Source: an uncultured Roseibium sp. (GTDB taxonomy: Bacteria > Pseudomonadota > Alphaproteobacteria > Rhizobiales > Stappiaceae). Taken from it: a DNA stretch of 64,000 bases. Positions 27,816 through 37,367 of the stretch are shown piece by piece. Position 1 is the first letter of the stretch; each line of letters starts with the position of its first letter. The stretch lies in assembly GCF_947499295.1 (NCBI RefSeq), contig NZ_CANMNP010000017.1:105069-169068 (forward strand), read 5' to 3'. The notes below the pieces were generated by a model. The model had not been told where the DNA came from and made no database searches. It saw only the letters and a program-made list of their open reading frames with translations. Position numbers and translations under genes: made by a program.

Positions 27816-28816
27816 GCCATTCTCAGGCCCTGATTGTCGAAGCGATGGATCTTCTCAGGATCGGGCGTCAGATGAACGATATCACCGTGCCGCAATGCGA
27901 CTTCGCCGGAAGAGCGCACTGTCAGTGGCTCATCAAGACCTTCAATATCGACATAAAGGAAAGTGTCTGAACCCAGATGCTCCGATACTCCGACCTTGCC
28001 TTGCCATTTGCCTTCAGTTGCCGAGACACTGAGATGTTCCGGACGAACGCCGATGGTGGTCGCGTCGAATTCCGCAGCATAGCCACCCATCAGAAAGTTC
28101 ATCTTCGGGGACCCGATAAAGCCCGCCACGAACTTGTTCTTGGGGGTGTGATAAAGGTCCAGCGGCGATCCGACCTGTTCGATGACACCTGCCTGCAACA
28201 CGACGATCTTGTCTGCCATGGTCATGGCCTCGACCTGATCGTGGGTCACATAGATCATCGTGGTTTCAAGCGACTGGTGAAGTTCCGATATCTCAAGCCT
28301 CATGTTGACACGCAGCGCGGCGTCGAGGTTTGAAAGCGGTTCGTCGAAGAGAAACGCTGCGGGCTCACGGACGATTGCCCGACCGATTGCCACACGTTGT
28401 CTCTGGCCGCCGGACAGCTGGCCCGGACGGCGCTCCAGATAGTCCGTCAGGTTAAGAACCTTGGCTGCGGCCTCGACCTTTGCGTCCTGGGCGGCCTTGT
28501 CGAGGCCGGCCATGCGAAGCGGAAAGGCGATGTTCTTGCGCACCGACATATGAGGGTAGAGTGCATAGGACTGGAACACCATCGCAAGTCCCCGTTTGGC
28601 AGGCGGAACCTCTGTTGCATCCCTGCCATCGATGTTGATTTCGCCCGATGTCGTGTCCTCCAGTCCGGCGATCAGCCTGAGGAGAGTTGACTTGCCGCAG
28701 CCTGAAGGCCCTACGAAGACGACGAACTCGCCATCGTTGATCTGAAGGTCTAACGGAGGGATCACCTGGACATCGCCGAAGCTTTTGGTGATTTGGTTGA
28801 GAGTTATCTGGCCCAT
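27812..28816 (-). CDS. smoK: Polyol ABC transporter ATP-binding protein
   Basis: MalK/UgpC-type ATPase of 334 residues: Walker [10 protein letters not shown] at about 36-44, signature LSGGQRQR, Walker [12 protein letters not shown], switch His in [10 protein letters not shown], and a C-terminal TOBE domain (from about 235). Powers SmoFG import of sorbitol and mannitol. Lies 11 bp after smoG. Confidence 0.92.
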   Translation of the reverse strand: MGQITLNQITKSFGDVQVIPPLDLQINDGEFVVFVGPSGCGKSTLLRLIAGLEDTTSGEINIDGRDATEVPPAKRGLAMVFQSYALYPHMSVRKNIAFPLRMAGLDKAAQDAKVEAAAKVLNLTDYLERRPGQLSGGQRQRVAIGRAIVREPAAFLFDEPLSNLDAALRVNMRLEISELHQSLETTMIYVTHDQVEAMTMADKIVVLQAGVIEQVGSPLDLYHTPKNKFVAGFIGSPKMNFLMGGYAAEFDATTIGVRPEHLSVSATEGKWQGKVGVSEHLGSDTFLYVDIEGLDEPLTVRSSGEVALRHGDIVHLTPDPEKIHRFDNQGLRMA

Positions 28817-28827
28817 CTTGGGAACTC

Positions 28828-29658
28828 CTATTTAACCGCGCCGAAGGTGAGACCGCGAACCAGCTGTTTCTGGCTGAACCATCCGAGGATCAGGATGGGT
28901 GCGATCGCCATGGTCGAAGCTGCGCTCAGCTTGGCGTAGAAAAGACCTTCCGGGCTGGAATAGCTGGCAATGAAGGCGGTGAGGGGCGCTGCTTTTGCGG
29001 CGGTCAGGTTCAAGGTCCAGAACGCTTCGTTCCAGGCCAGGATGAAGTTGAGCAGCATCGTGGAGGCAATTCCGGGAATGGCCATCGGCGTGAGGATGTA
29101 GAGAATTTCCTCTTTCAGCGATGCGCCATCCATCCGCGCAGCTTCCAGGATTTCGCCCGGGATCTCCTTGAAGTAGGTGTAGAGCATCCAGACGATGATC
29201 GGCAGGTTGATCAGCATCATCACGATGGTCAAACCTGTTCGTGTATCGAGAAGACCCAGCTGGATGAACAGGAGATAGATCGGATAAAGTACACCGACCG
29301 CCGGAAGCATCTTGGTCGACAGCATCCACATCAGGATGTCCTTGGTGCGCTTGGACGGCACGAAGGCCATCGACCATGCCGCCGGAATGGCGATCATAAG
29401 GCCGAGTACGGTCGAACCGCCGGCTATGATCACCGAGTTCCAGAGAAAGCGCATGTAGTCTGATCTTTCCTGGACGACCGCATAGTTTTCCAGCGTCCAG
29501 TCGAAGAAAAGGAACAGCGGTGGGTCGTTGATCGCCTGAGCCTCTGTCTTGAAGCTGGTCAGGATGGTCCAGAGGATCGGGAAGAAGATCAGAAACCCGA
29601 TTGCCCATGCGACGGCAGTGTTGATCGTCTTGCGGCGGGTAGTGACAGAGCGTGCCAT
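28828..29658 (-). CDS. smoG: Polyol ABC transporter permease SmoG
   Basis: MalG-type permease of 276 residues with six predicted membrane helices and the ATPase-contact EAA loop [28 protein letters not shown]. The ATG at 29658 follows GGAGGG. It lies 12 bp after smoF and 11 bp before smoK. Confidence 0.91.
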   Translation of the reverse strand: MARSVTTRRKTINTAVAWAIGFLIFFPILWTILTSFKTEAQAINDPPLFLFFDWTLENYAVVQERSDYMRFLWNSVIIAGGSTVLGLMIAIPAAWSMAFVPSKRTKDILMWMLSTKMLPAVGVLYPIYLLFIQLGLLDTRTGLTIVMMLINLPIIVWMLYTYFKEIPGEILEAARMDGASLKEEILYILTPMAIPGIASTMLLNFILAWNEAFWTLNLTAAKAAPLTAFIASYSSPEGLFYAKLSAASTMAIAPILILGWFSQKQLVRGLTFGAVK

Positions 29659-29670
29659 GTTTTTCCCTCC

Positions 29671-30537
29671 TCAGGTGTCCAGGTTTTTGCCGACGATGCG
29701 CATCAGGAAGATGGCAACGATGTTGGCAAGGATGATTGCGTAGACACCACCGGCAGATCCGAGGCCGACATTCTGACTTTCCAGAACACGCTGGAAGATC
29801 AGGTAGGTCAGTGTGCGGGTGCCGAAGGCGCCGCTTGTGGTCACGAAAATCTCTGCAAAGATCGCCAGCAGGAAGATCGTCTGGATCAACACGACGATTG
29901 TGATGGCACGTGACAGGTGCGGCAGGACAATGAAAGCGAAACGCGACAGGGGCGGTGCCCCGTCCATTTCGGCTGCCTCAAGCTGCTCACTGTCGAGCGA
30001 CTGGATTGCTGTCAACAGGATCAGAGTGGCAAAGGGCAGCCATTGCCAGGACACGATCAGGATAATCGAAAACAGCGACAGGTCGCTCAGCCATTCAATC
30101 GGCTGTGCGCCAAAGGCCTTCCACAGATGAGCGAACAGGCCGTTCACCGGATCCATGAACATGTTTTTCCAAACGAGTGCCGAAACGGTCGGCATCACGA
30201 AAAATGGTGCAATCACGAGAATGCGGACGATGCCCTGGCCCCACATGGGTTGATCCAGAAGCATGGAGAGCAGGACCCCGAAAAAAATCGTGATGATCAG
30301 GACGCCGCCGACAATGATGAGTGTCGTTTGAACACTCGGCCAAAAGGCACTGGAAGAGACGAAACGGACATAGTTGTCGAAACCGGTCCAACCAAGGTCT
30401 CCGCCGCGGAGCGGAAGGTATCTCTTGAACGAAAATACCAGGGTCATGGTGAGCGGAATAAGCATCCAGCCGAGAAGCAGAATGACTGCAGGAGCCATCA
30501 TAATGCGAGCGGCGGAGCGGGAGTGCTGGGTAGCCAT
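29671..30537 (-). CDS. smoF: Polyol ABC transporter permease SmoF
   Basis: MalF-type permease of 288 residues, six predicted helices, EAA loop QLEAAEMDGAPPLSRFAFIVLP. ATG at 30537 has AAGG 7 nt upstream; a GTG two codons earlier (30543) is in frame. Separated from smoE by a terminator-like hairpin at 30617-30641. Confidence 0.9.
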   Translation of the reverse strand: MATQHSRSAARIMMAPAVILLLGWMLIPLTMTLVFSFKRYLPLRGGDLGWTGFDNYVRFVSSSAFWPSVQTTLIIVGGVLIITIFFGVLLSMLLDQPMWGQGIVRILVIAPFFVMPTVSALVWKNMFMDPVNGLFAHLWKAFGAQPIEWLSDLSLFSIILIVSWQWLPFATLILLTAIQSLDSEQLEAAEMDGAPPLSRFAFIVLPHLSRAITIVVLIQTIFLLAIFAEIFVTTSGAFGTRTLTYLIFQRVLESQNVGLGSAGGVYAIILANIVAIFLMRIVGKNLDT

Positions 30538-30610
30538 GGACACACCTTCTCTGTTGACGGCAGAAGTTTACCGTGACGAGCGGGGCTATGGGGAGCAGGT
30601 GGGTGGTATA

Positions 30611-30641
30611 AAAAGGGAGGGCGGAAGTGCTCCGCCCTCGC
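30611..30641 (-). terminator. Attenuating terminator between smoE and smoF
   Basis: Perfect 9-bp stem GAGGGCGGA (30619-30627) with TCCGCCCTC (30633-30641), loop of 5 nt. On the minus strand the stem is followed by CCTTTTTATA. It lies just after the smoE stop at 30660, so partial termination would give more binding protein than permease. Confidence 0.72.
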
Positions 30642-30659
30642 AGTCGGGGGAGGAAACCC

Positions 30660-31964
30660 TTAGTAGCCGGCGGCTTCCATTTCCTCAGCCGTGTTCGCTT
30701 GAGCTTTTGCAAGCGCTTCATCAACGGTCTGCTGACCGGCAACCATTGCGGAGAATTCCTGACCGGCTGCAGTGCCGATACCAGCCCATTCCGGGATAGC
30801 GACATACTGAATGCCGACATAAGGAACCGGTTTGACAGTCGGGCTGTCAGGATTGGCCGCATTGATGCTTTCAAGCGTCATCTTGGCGAACGGGACCTTC
30901 TGGTACTCCGGGTTCTCGTAGAGCGATGTACGCGCTCCAGGAGGTACATTGGCCCAGCCTTCCTTGGAAGCAACGAGCTCGATGTATTCCTTTGAGGTTG
31001 CCCATTCGATGAACTGCTTGGCAGCTGCCTCTTTCTGGGTGCCTGCCGGAATGGCGAGTGCCCAGGCCCAGAGCCAGTTCGAACGTTTATCAACGCCTTC
31101 CTTGTTCGGCGCGAGAGCGAAGCCGACCTTGTCAGCAACCGTGGAGTCGTTCGGATTAGTCACGAACGATGCCGCAACAGTCGCGTCGATCCACATGCCG
31201 CACTTGCCCTGCTGGAACAGAGCCAGGTTCTCGTTGAAGCCGTTGGTGGACGCACCCGGAGGGCCGTAGCTGTTCAGAAGGTTGTTATAGAAGCTGACAG
31301 CCTCTTTCCACTCAGGCGTGTCGAGCTGCGGCTTCCAGTTTTCATCGAACCAGCGTGCACCGAAGGAATTGGCAACGGTGGTGATGAACGCCATGTTCTC
31401 ACCCCAGCCGGCTTTGCCGCGCAGGCAGATGCCGTAGACTTCGTTGTCCTTGTCCGTCATGGCCTTGGCAGCGGCTTCGACGTCGCCCCATGTCGGAGCA
31501 TCCGGTATCGTGACACCGGCTTTTTCCAACAGGTCCGTGCGATACATGATCATGGACGACTCGCCGTAAAACGGTGCCGCATAAAGGCTGCCGCTATGGC
31601 TCAGTCCGGCACGCATTGCGGGCAGGATATCGTCTTTGTCATATTCGGCAGGCAGGTCGTCGAGCGAGACAAGCCACTCATTTGCCGCCCAGATCGGGGT
31701 CTCGTACATGCCGATGGTCAAGACATCGAACTGACCGCCCTTTGCGGCGATGTCCTGAGTGACGCGCTGGCGCAGGACATTCTCTTCAAGCGTGACCCAC
31801 TCGACCGTATGACCGGTCTTTGCCGTGAAGTCTTCTGTCAGACCCTGCATACGTATCATGTCGCCATTGTTCACGGTCGCGATCGTAATCGTTTCCGCAA
31901 AGGCGCTGGTTGTTGTGATCAAAGTAAGTGCTGTGACCGCACGTAATGCGTTCTTCAAATACAT
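30660..31964 (-). CDS. smoE: Polyol ABC transporter substrate-binding protein
   Basis: Periplasmic binding protein of 434 residues, with a signal peptide ending near SAFA-ETIT. Typical cluster features are ATVNNGDMIRMQGL, FDVLTIGMYETPIWAANEWL and the C-terminal GIGTAAGQEFSAMVAG. Binds sorbitol/mannitol in the Rhodobacter system. ATG at 31964 follows GGGAGGA. First gene of the smo operon; a LacI operator-like site lies 69 bp upstream. Confidence 0.92.
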   Translation of the reverse strand: MYLKNALRAVTALTLITTTSAFAETITIATVNNGDMIRMQGLTEDFTAKTGHTVEWVTLEENVLRQRVTQDIAAKGGQFDVLTIGMYETPIWAANEWLVSLDDLPAEYDKDDILPAMRAGLSHSGSLYAAPFYGESSMIMYRTDLLEKAGVTIPDAPTWGDVEAAAKAMTDKDNEVYGICLRGKAGWGENMAFITTVANSFGARWFDENWKPQLDTPEWKEAVSFYNNLLNSYGPPGASTNGFNENLALFQQGKCGMWIDATVAASFVTNPNDSTVADKVGFALAPNKEGVDKRSNWLWAWALAIPAGTQKEAAAKQFIEWATSKEYIELVASKEGWANVPPGARTSLYENPEYQKVPFAKMTLESINAANPDSPTVKPVPYVGIQYVAIPEWAGIGTAAGQEFSAMVAGQQTVDEALAKAQANTAEEMEAAGY

Positions 31965-32032
31965 CCTATGTCCTCCCTGGCTTGGATGTTGGCCAAACCT
32001 TGAGGCAATAATTACCCGGCGTCAAGAAAAAA

Positions 32033-32046
32033 TTTGCGCGCGTAAA
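32033..32046. promoter_or_regulatory. Operator-like site upstream of smoE
   Basis: TTTGCGCGCGTAAA, followed by ATTTTA. Nearly palindromic around a central CGCG, as LacI-family sites are. The same sequence with two changes occurs upstream of the LacI gene at 33151. The site ends just before the LacI gene's stop, in front of smoE. Confidence 0.65.
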
Positions 32047-32049
32047 ATT

Positions 32050-33081
32050 TTAGGCGGACGCGCGTAACACCAAACGTGCCGCGAACAGGGTTTCCTGGCG
32101 GTCGTTAAAGGTGCCGCCGGCTTCGATCAGGTCATTTAATGTCGCAAAGGCGTGGTTCGCCACGGAATCGTAGTCATGCGCTGCCGTCGTCAGCGAAGGG
32201 CAGGTGAACTTGGAGAAAGGGTGATCGTCATGCGATGCGACCCGCATTGCGCAGCCTTCCCCGCGTCCAACCCGGAAACCTTTTTCGTAACAGGCAGATA
32301 GAAGGCCGATTGCCAGGCGGTCATTGCTGCAAAGGATCGTGTCGGTTGGAAATCCGTGCACCTCCAGAATCCGGAGTGCGCCTTGGCGGCCAATCTCTTC
32401 AAACGCCCATCCTTCGCCTTCAACTTTGACCACATGAGGCTCAAAACCGAGCCTGTCCATCATTTCAAGGTAGGCGGCTCGACGCTTGTTTGCGTTCGGG
32501 TTTGCGGGCGTGGTCATCTCGAAAAAGCAGGGAGGCTCGCCCGACCGTGTCAGGTACTCAACAGTCTGCGACACGAAACTGAAATTGTCCGAGCCGACAA
32601 ACGCCTCGCCAATCCCTTCAATATTACTGTCGAACAGAACGGTGGGGACGTCCTTGCAGAACTTTTCAATATAGCTGTGGTCCGACGCTCGGCCGAGCGG
32701 CGCAAGCAGCACTCCTGCCGGTTTCAGGGAGCGCAGGCTTCCGAGTATGTCATTCTCAAGACTTTGTTGACCGTGAGAGCTGAACAGGGTGGGCCAATAG
32801 CCGGCGTCAATGCAGCGCCGTTCAATGTTTCGAGCTATTTCGGCGAAAAAGGGATCGGCAAGATAAGGAACAACAATCCCGATATTCTTGGTCAGCCGGC
32901 GGTTCTGATTGATGGCAAAGATGTTGGGGCGGAAATCATAGCGTTCAAGCGCTTGCTCTATCCGTTCACGCGTTGACTGGCGCACGCTGTCAGGATCATT
33001 GAAGTATTTTGAAACAGTTGGTCTGGAGATCCCGCTGACGGAGGCAAACTCCTCCATGTTCCTGATTTTTCGATCCGTCAT
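32050..33081 (-). CDS. LacI-family transcriptional regulator, probable smo regulator
   Basis: 343 residues. N-terminal HTH (FASVSGISRPTVSKYFNDP) and hinge (RRLTKNIGIVVPYL), then a sugar-binding periplasmic-type domain. It is upstream of smoE on the same strand and separated by 85 bp. ATG at 33081 has AAGG 6 nt upstream; an ATG eight codons earlier has no ribosome site. Two related operator-like sites flank the gene, consistent with control of smo and of itself. Confidence 0.85.
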   Translation of the reverse strand: MTDRKIRNMEEFASVSGISRPTVSKYFNDPDSVRQSTRERIEQALERYDFRPNIFAINQNRRLTKNIGIVVPYLADPFFAEIARNIERRCIDAGYWPTLFSSHGQQSLENDILGSLRSLKPAGVLLAPLGRASDHSYIEKFCKDVPTVLFDSNIEGIGEAFVGSDNFSFVSQTVEYLTRSGEPPCFFEMTTPANPNANKRRAAYLEMMDRLGFEPHVVKVEGEGWAFEEIGRQGALRILEVHGFPTDTILCSNDRLAIGLLSACYEKGFRVGRGEGCAMRVASHDDHPFSKFTCPSLTTAAHDYDSVANHAFATLNDLIEAGGTFNDRQETLFAARLVLRASA

Positions 33082-33150
33082 TTGTTGCCTTGACGCTCCG
33101 CCCATTATCGGTTCTGGTCAGGTTCTTACCGCTAACGGAGCGGCAAAAAC

Positions 33151-33164
33151 TTTCCGCGAGTAAA
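33151..33164. promoter_or_regulatory. Operator-like site upstream of smo LacI regulator
   Basis: TTTCCGCGAGTAAA followed by ATTTTA; matches the smoE site at 18 of 20 positions. It lies 70 bp upstream of the regulator's ATG. Autoregulation is inferred. Confidence 0.6.
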
Positions 33165-33370
33165 ATTTTATATTTACAATAGGAACTTTGTCGTGGCCGG
33201 GTCAAGAAACTAGGTCGTCAAAAATAGCCGTCTATCCCATCAAATTCTCATGATTGCAGGGAAAACCGGCCGCACTATCAGATGTTTACGTCACATCGCC
33301 GGAAGAGACTGGTTGAAGGCAGGTGTCTCTGCATTCGAGGTGCAAACTGAGTTTGGGGACAATCGCCTTG

Positions 33371-34042
33371 TCAGCCGAACCAGCGCTTCAGCCAGCGCCG
33401 GAAGCCGCTTGTGGCCTCGTTGGCACGTTGTTGGGCATTTGCCTTGGCCTGTTCAGCGTTCTCTCCGACATCATCCATAAAATCATCGATCCCTTCGACA
33501 ACAGGATCAATGCGCTTTTTCTTGAAAACGCTCATGGTGCGGAGCACGAGCAGCGCGAGCGCTGACAGCACGAGGATAAAGATGATGCTGAACCAGGGCA
33601 CCAGGAGAACGTCCGGACCTTCCACCTCTTCGATATCGATTGCGTTCGGAAAGATCGTGAACAGTTCAATGCGCCAGCCGTAATGCGTGACGGCGATCCA
33701 GACCTCGCCCTCTTTCTTGGCCAGGTCCTGCGCTTGCGCGGTGATGTTGCTGGAATCGAACTTGAAATAGGGCGGCCAGCCCCAGTCGGTGTCCTCGTTG
33801 CGGTAAACGCGAGGTTTGCCGTCCGGCCAAACCGTGTTGATGAAGCGAACATCCCTGGTCCAGTTTGAGTTGGTGCCCGCATCGGGGGCGGCCCAGAACC
33901 AGGACGAAGAGCCGATGTCCATTCGTTTTACATCCGTGCCGACGATCCGCACGATATCGCGGCCCGGCAAAGTGTAGTGGGCGAATACCACGATGATCAG
34001 CACCAGCGGGATGCCAATGATCCATTTAAGATACTTGATCAA
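33371..34042 (-). CDS. DUF1523-type membrane protein, last gene of AAA+ operon
   Basis: 223 residues. One N-terminal helix (about 5-23), an extracytoplasmic domain of about 125 residues rich in Trp (SSSWFWAAPD, DTDWGWPPYFKFD), a second helix (LLVPWFSIIFILVLSALALLVL, about 145-168), then a charged cytoplasmic tail. The layout matches DUF1523 proteins found in Rhodobacterales; function is unknown. The start overlaps the preceding gene by 4 bp, so it is translated as part of the five-gene unit and may anchor it to the membrane. Confidence 0.72.
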   Translation of the reverse strand: MIKYLKWIIGIPLVLIIVVFAHYTLPGRDIVRIVGTDVKRMDIGSSSWFWAAPDAGTNSNWTRDVRFINTVWPDGKPRVYRNEDTDWGWPPYFKFDSSNITAQAQDLAKKEGEVWIAVTHYGWRIELFTIFPNAIDIEEVEGPDVLLVPWFSIIFILVLSALALLVLRTMSVFKKKRIDPVVEGIDDFMDDVGENAEQAKANAQQRANEATSGFRRWLKRWFG

Positions 34043-35412
34043 TCGTCGTCGTCCTCGTCGTCATCATCGTCACGGGTCTTGGGTATGGCTCCCCAGGGGC
34101 CCATGTTTTGACCGAAACCGAAATCCAGGTGATCTTCTTGCATTCCCGGTTCTGCTCCGAACAGTTCTTGGCGCGTGCCGGCCTTGTCAACCATATATTC
34201 TTCGGCAAGAAATTGTGCGACGAAGGTCTTTTTGGGTTCGCTCCAGGTTCGGTACTGGTCGTAGAACGCATCCTTGTGACAGATGAATAGTTGTCTGAAA
34301 TCGAGTGGTGTCAATTCAGCCAAGAGCCTGTTGACCACCAGCTTGTCCTGGTGATCGCTTGACCTGAAAAGATAAAAGAAGGCCGGATCGTCCGGATCTG
34401 GCCAGCTGACTTTTCTGCCGGCGGCCATCCGGCGCACGGTGCTTTCCAATGCATGGTAAGCCTCTGGCAGTTCGGCATGGTACTTTCGCTTGAGGTTGCG
34501 CAGGTCTCGCCGTGAGATTTCCGAAAGGTCTTCACCAAGCGATGCGGCCAGGTCGATTGTGATGAAATCGAGTTTCTGGTTGAGGATGTCAATTGCATCG
34601 GCACCCAAAACGTCGTGGATGGCCTCGATCAAACCGTTCCTTGTCAGGTAGGTTGCGATCGCCTTGCGGTCCCGAAGTGTCAGCACATACTTGACCGGCA
34701 GATCGGAAACGATGTCCACATTTTTGGACGCAACGCACGCGGTACGTTTCACGTCGCGGAAAACATAAAGCCCGCCATAGTGCGAGGTGTGGAAGTTCCC
34801 TTCGTCAAAACTTTGCGGTTCCAGCTTCAGCGGTGTGCGGATGATGTCGCCCGTGTGTTTGGACAATTCGATCATCTGGGCAATCAGCACATCGTCCCAC
34901 CAACCATCCGGCTCGCTCATGAACGCATGGATCTTTGACGAGAGTTCGTCGCTGGCCGCAACATGCGCGCCGACAGTGTCAGCTTCGATTTCGATCTGGC
35001 GAATGTCAAAAAGATCCAGCGGCGAGCGGATCGTATATACCGTGTTCAGCAGCTCACCCACCACCGCATCGTGCAATGTCAGCGCAAACAGCTGCTCTTC
35101 ATTCCGGTCGATGTAACGCCGCAAAATGGTGCGGGAGAAGGAAAAGTGGGCGTTGAGCAAGGGCGCTGTCTTTTGGGCGGTCGACAAGAAGATGAACAGC
35201 CGGTTGCACCCGTGCGGATTGAGATAGTTCGGATCATCCAGCTCGTCACCGATCTCCGGCGAAAAACCGGAGATGTCGATATGGAACTCCTCCAGTTTTG
35301 TGGTTTTTCCGGTCAGATGCTCCAGGGCACGGTTGTACCGGCGCACCATGGATGGCGACGTTACCTCCACGAGATTGCCGAACATCAGCCCATGTCTGAC
35401 CAGACGCATCAT
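34039..35412 (-). CDS. Unknown protein with acidic C-terminal tail, AAA+ operon
   Basis: 457 residues, soluble, no signal peptide. I recognise no catalytic motif. Visible features: a His/Asp-containing middle region (ADTVGAHVAASDELSSKIHA; EGNFHTSHYGG), several charged helices (about 290-350), and a C-terminal run of Asp/Glu (last 9 residues). The start overlaps the AAA+ ATPase stop by 4 bp and the stop overlaps the DUF1523 gene by 4 bp. It may be an adaptor or substrate of the ATPase; this is inference. Confidence 0.7.
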   Translation of the reverse strand: MMRLVRHGLMFGNLVEVTSPSMVRRYNRALEHLTGKTTKLEEFHIDISGFSPEIGDELDDPNYLNPHGCNRLFIFLSTAQKTAPLLNAHFSFSRTILRRYIDRNEEQLFALTLHDAVVGELLNTVYTIRSPLDLFDIRQIEIEADTVGAHVAASDELSSKIHAFMSEPDGWWDDVLIAQMIELSKHTGDIIRTPLKLEPQSFDEGNFHTSHYGGLYVFRDVKRTACVASKNVDIVSDLPVKYVLTLRDRKAIATYLTRNGLIEAIHDVLGADAIDILNQKLDFITIDLAASLGEDLSEISRRDLRNLKRKYHAELPEAYHALESTVRRMAAGRKVSWPDPDDPAFFYLFRSSDHQDKLVVNRLLAELTPLDFRQLFICHKDAFYDQYRTWSEPKKTFVAQFLAEEYMVDKAGTRQELFGAEPGMQEDHLDFGFGQNMGPWGAIPKTRDDDDDEDDDD

Positions 35413-37358
35413 AGGCGAGACGTCTCCAGGAAGCGCTTCTTGGCTTCTTCCATACGCTGCATGTCTCTCACAGCGTTTTCGATTGCGGCCTCGTCCGACT
35501 TGTCTGCGTAACGGAACTCGCTGTCGGCGTAGCGATTGATCTCCTGGATAACCATTTCGATCGTGATCGGTTGCGCCAGCTCCGCGATCATGGACTTCTT
35601 GGTCTCATAGTCCTTGAACAGAAATAGGTCCGGGTTCTCCATCCATTCGTCCGGCAATTCGAAGTCCATCGCGCGCACCTTGACGGCGTCGGTGATGTTC
35701 TTGATCGCACGACCCGTGAAACGCTCGTCTGCTTCTTGAATGGCTTTCAGGTATGTGCCCAGTTTGGCAATGGTATCCAGCGCCCCGATGTCGGAACTGA
35801 TCTTCTGAAACACGTTCAGCAACGCGTCTTCCTGCGGCTGCGAATGGCTGTCATAGGACGCCGCCACGGCTTTCTTGATTGCCTGGGCTTCAAAGAGGTC
35901 GTGGTTGCCTACGGGGATCGTGTGGTTCTTGCCCATCAACAGATGCAAGATGTCGATATAGTCTTCACGGCTCTGTGGTCCGTCGACCAGAAAGCGGGCA
36001 CCGGCACGCTGACGCAAGGCATCGTCGACATTTTCCGGATAGTTGGAAAACATCCCGAATGTACAGTTGCCGCGCACAACCGTATTAGCGCCGGCAAAGC
36101 TTTCCATCAAAACTGCCGTTATCTCCAGCTGACCGGCAGATGACTGCCGGTCGCCACGCTTGCCCGCAAGTTGGTCGATGTCGTCAATCGTGCCGAAGCC
36201 GATCACATTCGGGTCGGTCACGTTACGAATGAAAGCCTTGGCGTTCTGGGCCGACTTGCCCTGGTAACTGTCGATGCTTTCCGTTGACAGGTTCTCGTAG
36301 CGGAACGGATATCCGGCCACCACACAATATTCATTGACCATGCCGGCCATCATCTGAATGAGCGTGGTTTTACCGGTGCCCGGTTTGCCGTCGCCCATGA
36401 ACGTGAAGATGAAACCTCCGAGCTCGGCAAACGGGTTCAGTTTGCGCTCAAAGTCATAAGCCATCAGCATCTTTGAGAGCTTCATCGCCTGGTATTTTGC
36501 AATGTGATTGCCGACGACTTCTTCGGGTTTCTTGAAGGCCATCGTCAATGTCGTCGTGCGGGCCCGCGCCGACGGCGTGAAGCCGGTAATCTCAAAATCG
36601 TCGGCCTCAACCCGATAACGGTCATCTGAGAAGGGCTTCAAAGACGTATTGCCCTCCGCGCGCAGAGTCACCTTTTCCATCAACTGTTCGCAGAACGAGG
36701 TGATCAGAGCCACGAGTTGATTATCGGTTTCAACTCCTGCTGAGGCGATTTCCTGGTCGAGCTCCCAGAGGACGCCGTGTAGAGCGAGTTGATCGTTGTC
36801 GATCAGGATTTCTTCAACTTCGCCGCACTGGATGTCGGTTTCCCCGCTCTCAGCAGCAAGGCCGGAAAGAAGAAAGTCCGTCATATTTGCGAAGACGTGG
36901 AGTGAAATCAGAGACGAGGCGGAAAGCAGTTCCTGAAAGCGCACCTTGTGAGAAGCGTCGAGTGTACCGGCTAGATTGGAGCGTTTGAGGTCTGCAAGGC
37001 CTGTCTGTTCGGAGAACTGGTCTGAGGTTACATGCGCCACGGAAAGCGCACGGCGAAGGGCGCGCAAGATGCTTGCCTGCGTCGGCGTCGTCAGAACATC
37101 GTCGTCGCTGTCAAGGATGCGCGCCGTCAGCTGGACACCTTCAGGGCGTGCTGTTGACCGGGTGACCAGGCCCGGAGTGGTCGAGCGAAACCGGCGCCGG
37201 CGACCCAACCCGGGCGAGCGTTCAGGCACCATGTCTGGTTCGCGTCTTGCGGCAATGCGCGGGGTGTGGTCGAACCCTTCAAGCAAGGCTTCCGCAATCT
37301 TGTATTTTTCGCGGATCTTGTCTTCTTTCAGTTCCATGAGGTCGTTGGTCAGGGTCAC
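35409..37358 (-). CDS. AAA+ ATPase with unknown N-terminal domain
   Basis: 649 residues. Residues 1-300 are not recognisable. The ATPase core is at about 315-600: Walker A GDGKPGTGKTT at 322-332, Walker B VIGFGTIDDIDQ at 385-396, a sensor-1-like FGMFSNY at 434-440, and arginines that could be the finger in LRQRAGARF at 448-456. Walker B has Asp-Asp rather than the common Asp-Glu. It is the likely motor of the five-gene unit. The GTG at 37358 gives the full frame; ATG at 37337 is an alternative. No signal peptide or membrane helix. Confidence 0.85.
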   Translation of the reverse strand: MTLTNDLMELKEDKIREKYKIAEALLEGFDHTPRIAARREPDMVPERSPGLGRRRRFRSTTPGLVTRSTARPEGVQLTARILDSDDDVLTTPTQASILRALRRALSVAHVTSDQFSEQTGLADLKRSNLAGTLDASHKVRFQELLSASSLISLHVFANMTDFLLSGLAAESGETDIQCGEVEEILIDNDQLALHGVLWELDQEIASAGVETDNQLVALITSFCEQLMEKVTLRAEGNTSLKPFSDDRYRVEADDFEITGFTPSARARTTTLTMAFKKPEEVVGNHIAKYQAMKLSKMLMAYDFERKLNPFAELGGFIFTFMGDGKPGTGKTTLIQMMAGMVNEYCVVAGYPFRYENLSTESIDSYQGKSAQNAKAFIRNVTDPNVIGFGTIDDIDQLAGKRGDRQSSAGQLEITAVLMESFAGANTVVRGNCTFGMFSNYPENVDDALRQRAGARFLVDGPQSREDYIDILHLLMGKNHTIPVGNHDLFEAQAIKKAVAASYDSHSQPQEDALLNVFQKISSDIGALDTIAKLGTYLKAIQEADERFTGRAIKNITDAVKVRAMDFELPDEWMENPDLFLFKDYETKKSMIAELAQPITIEMVIQEINRYADSEFRYADKSDEAAIENAVRDMQRMEEAKKRFLETSRL

Positions 37359-37367
37359 GCGAAAAAC

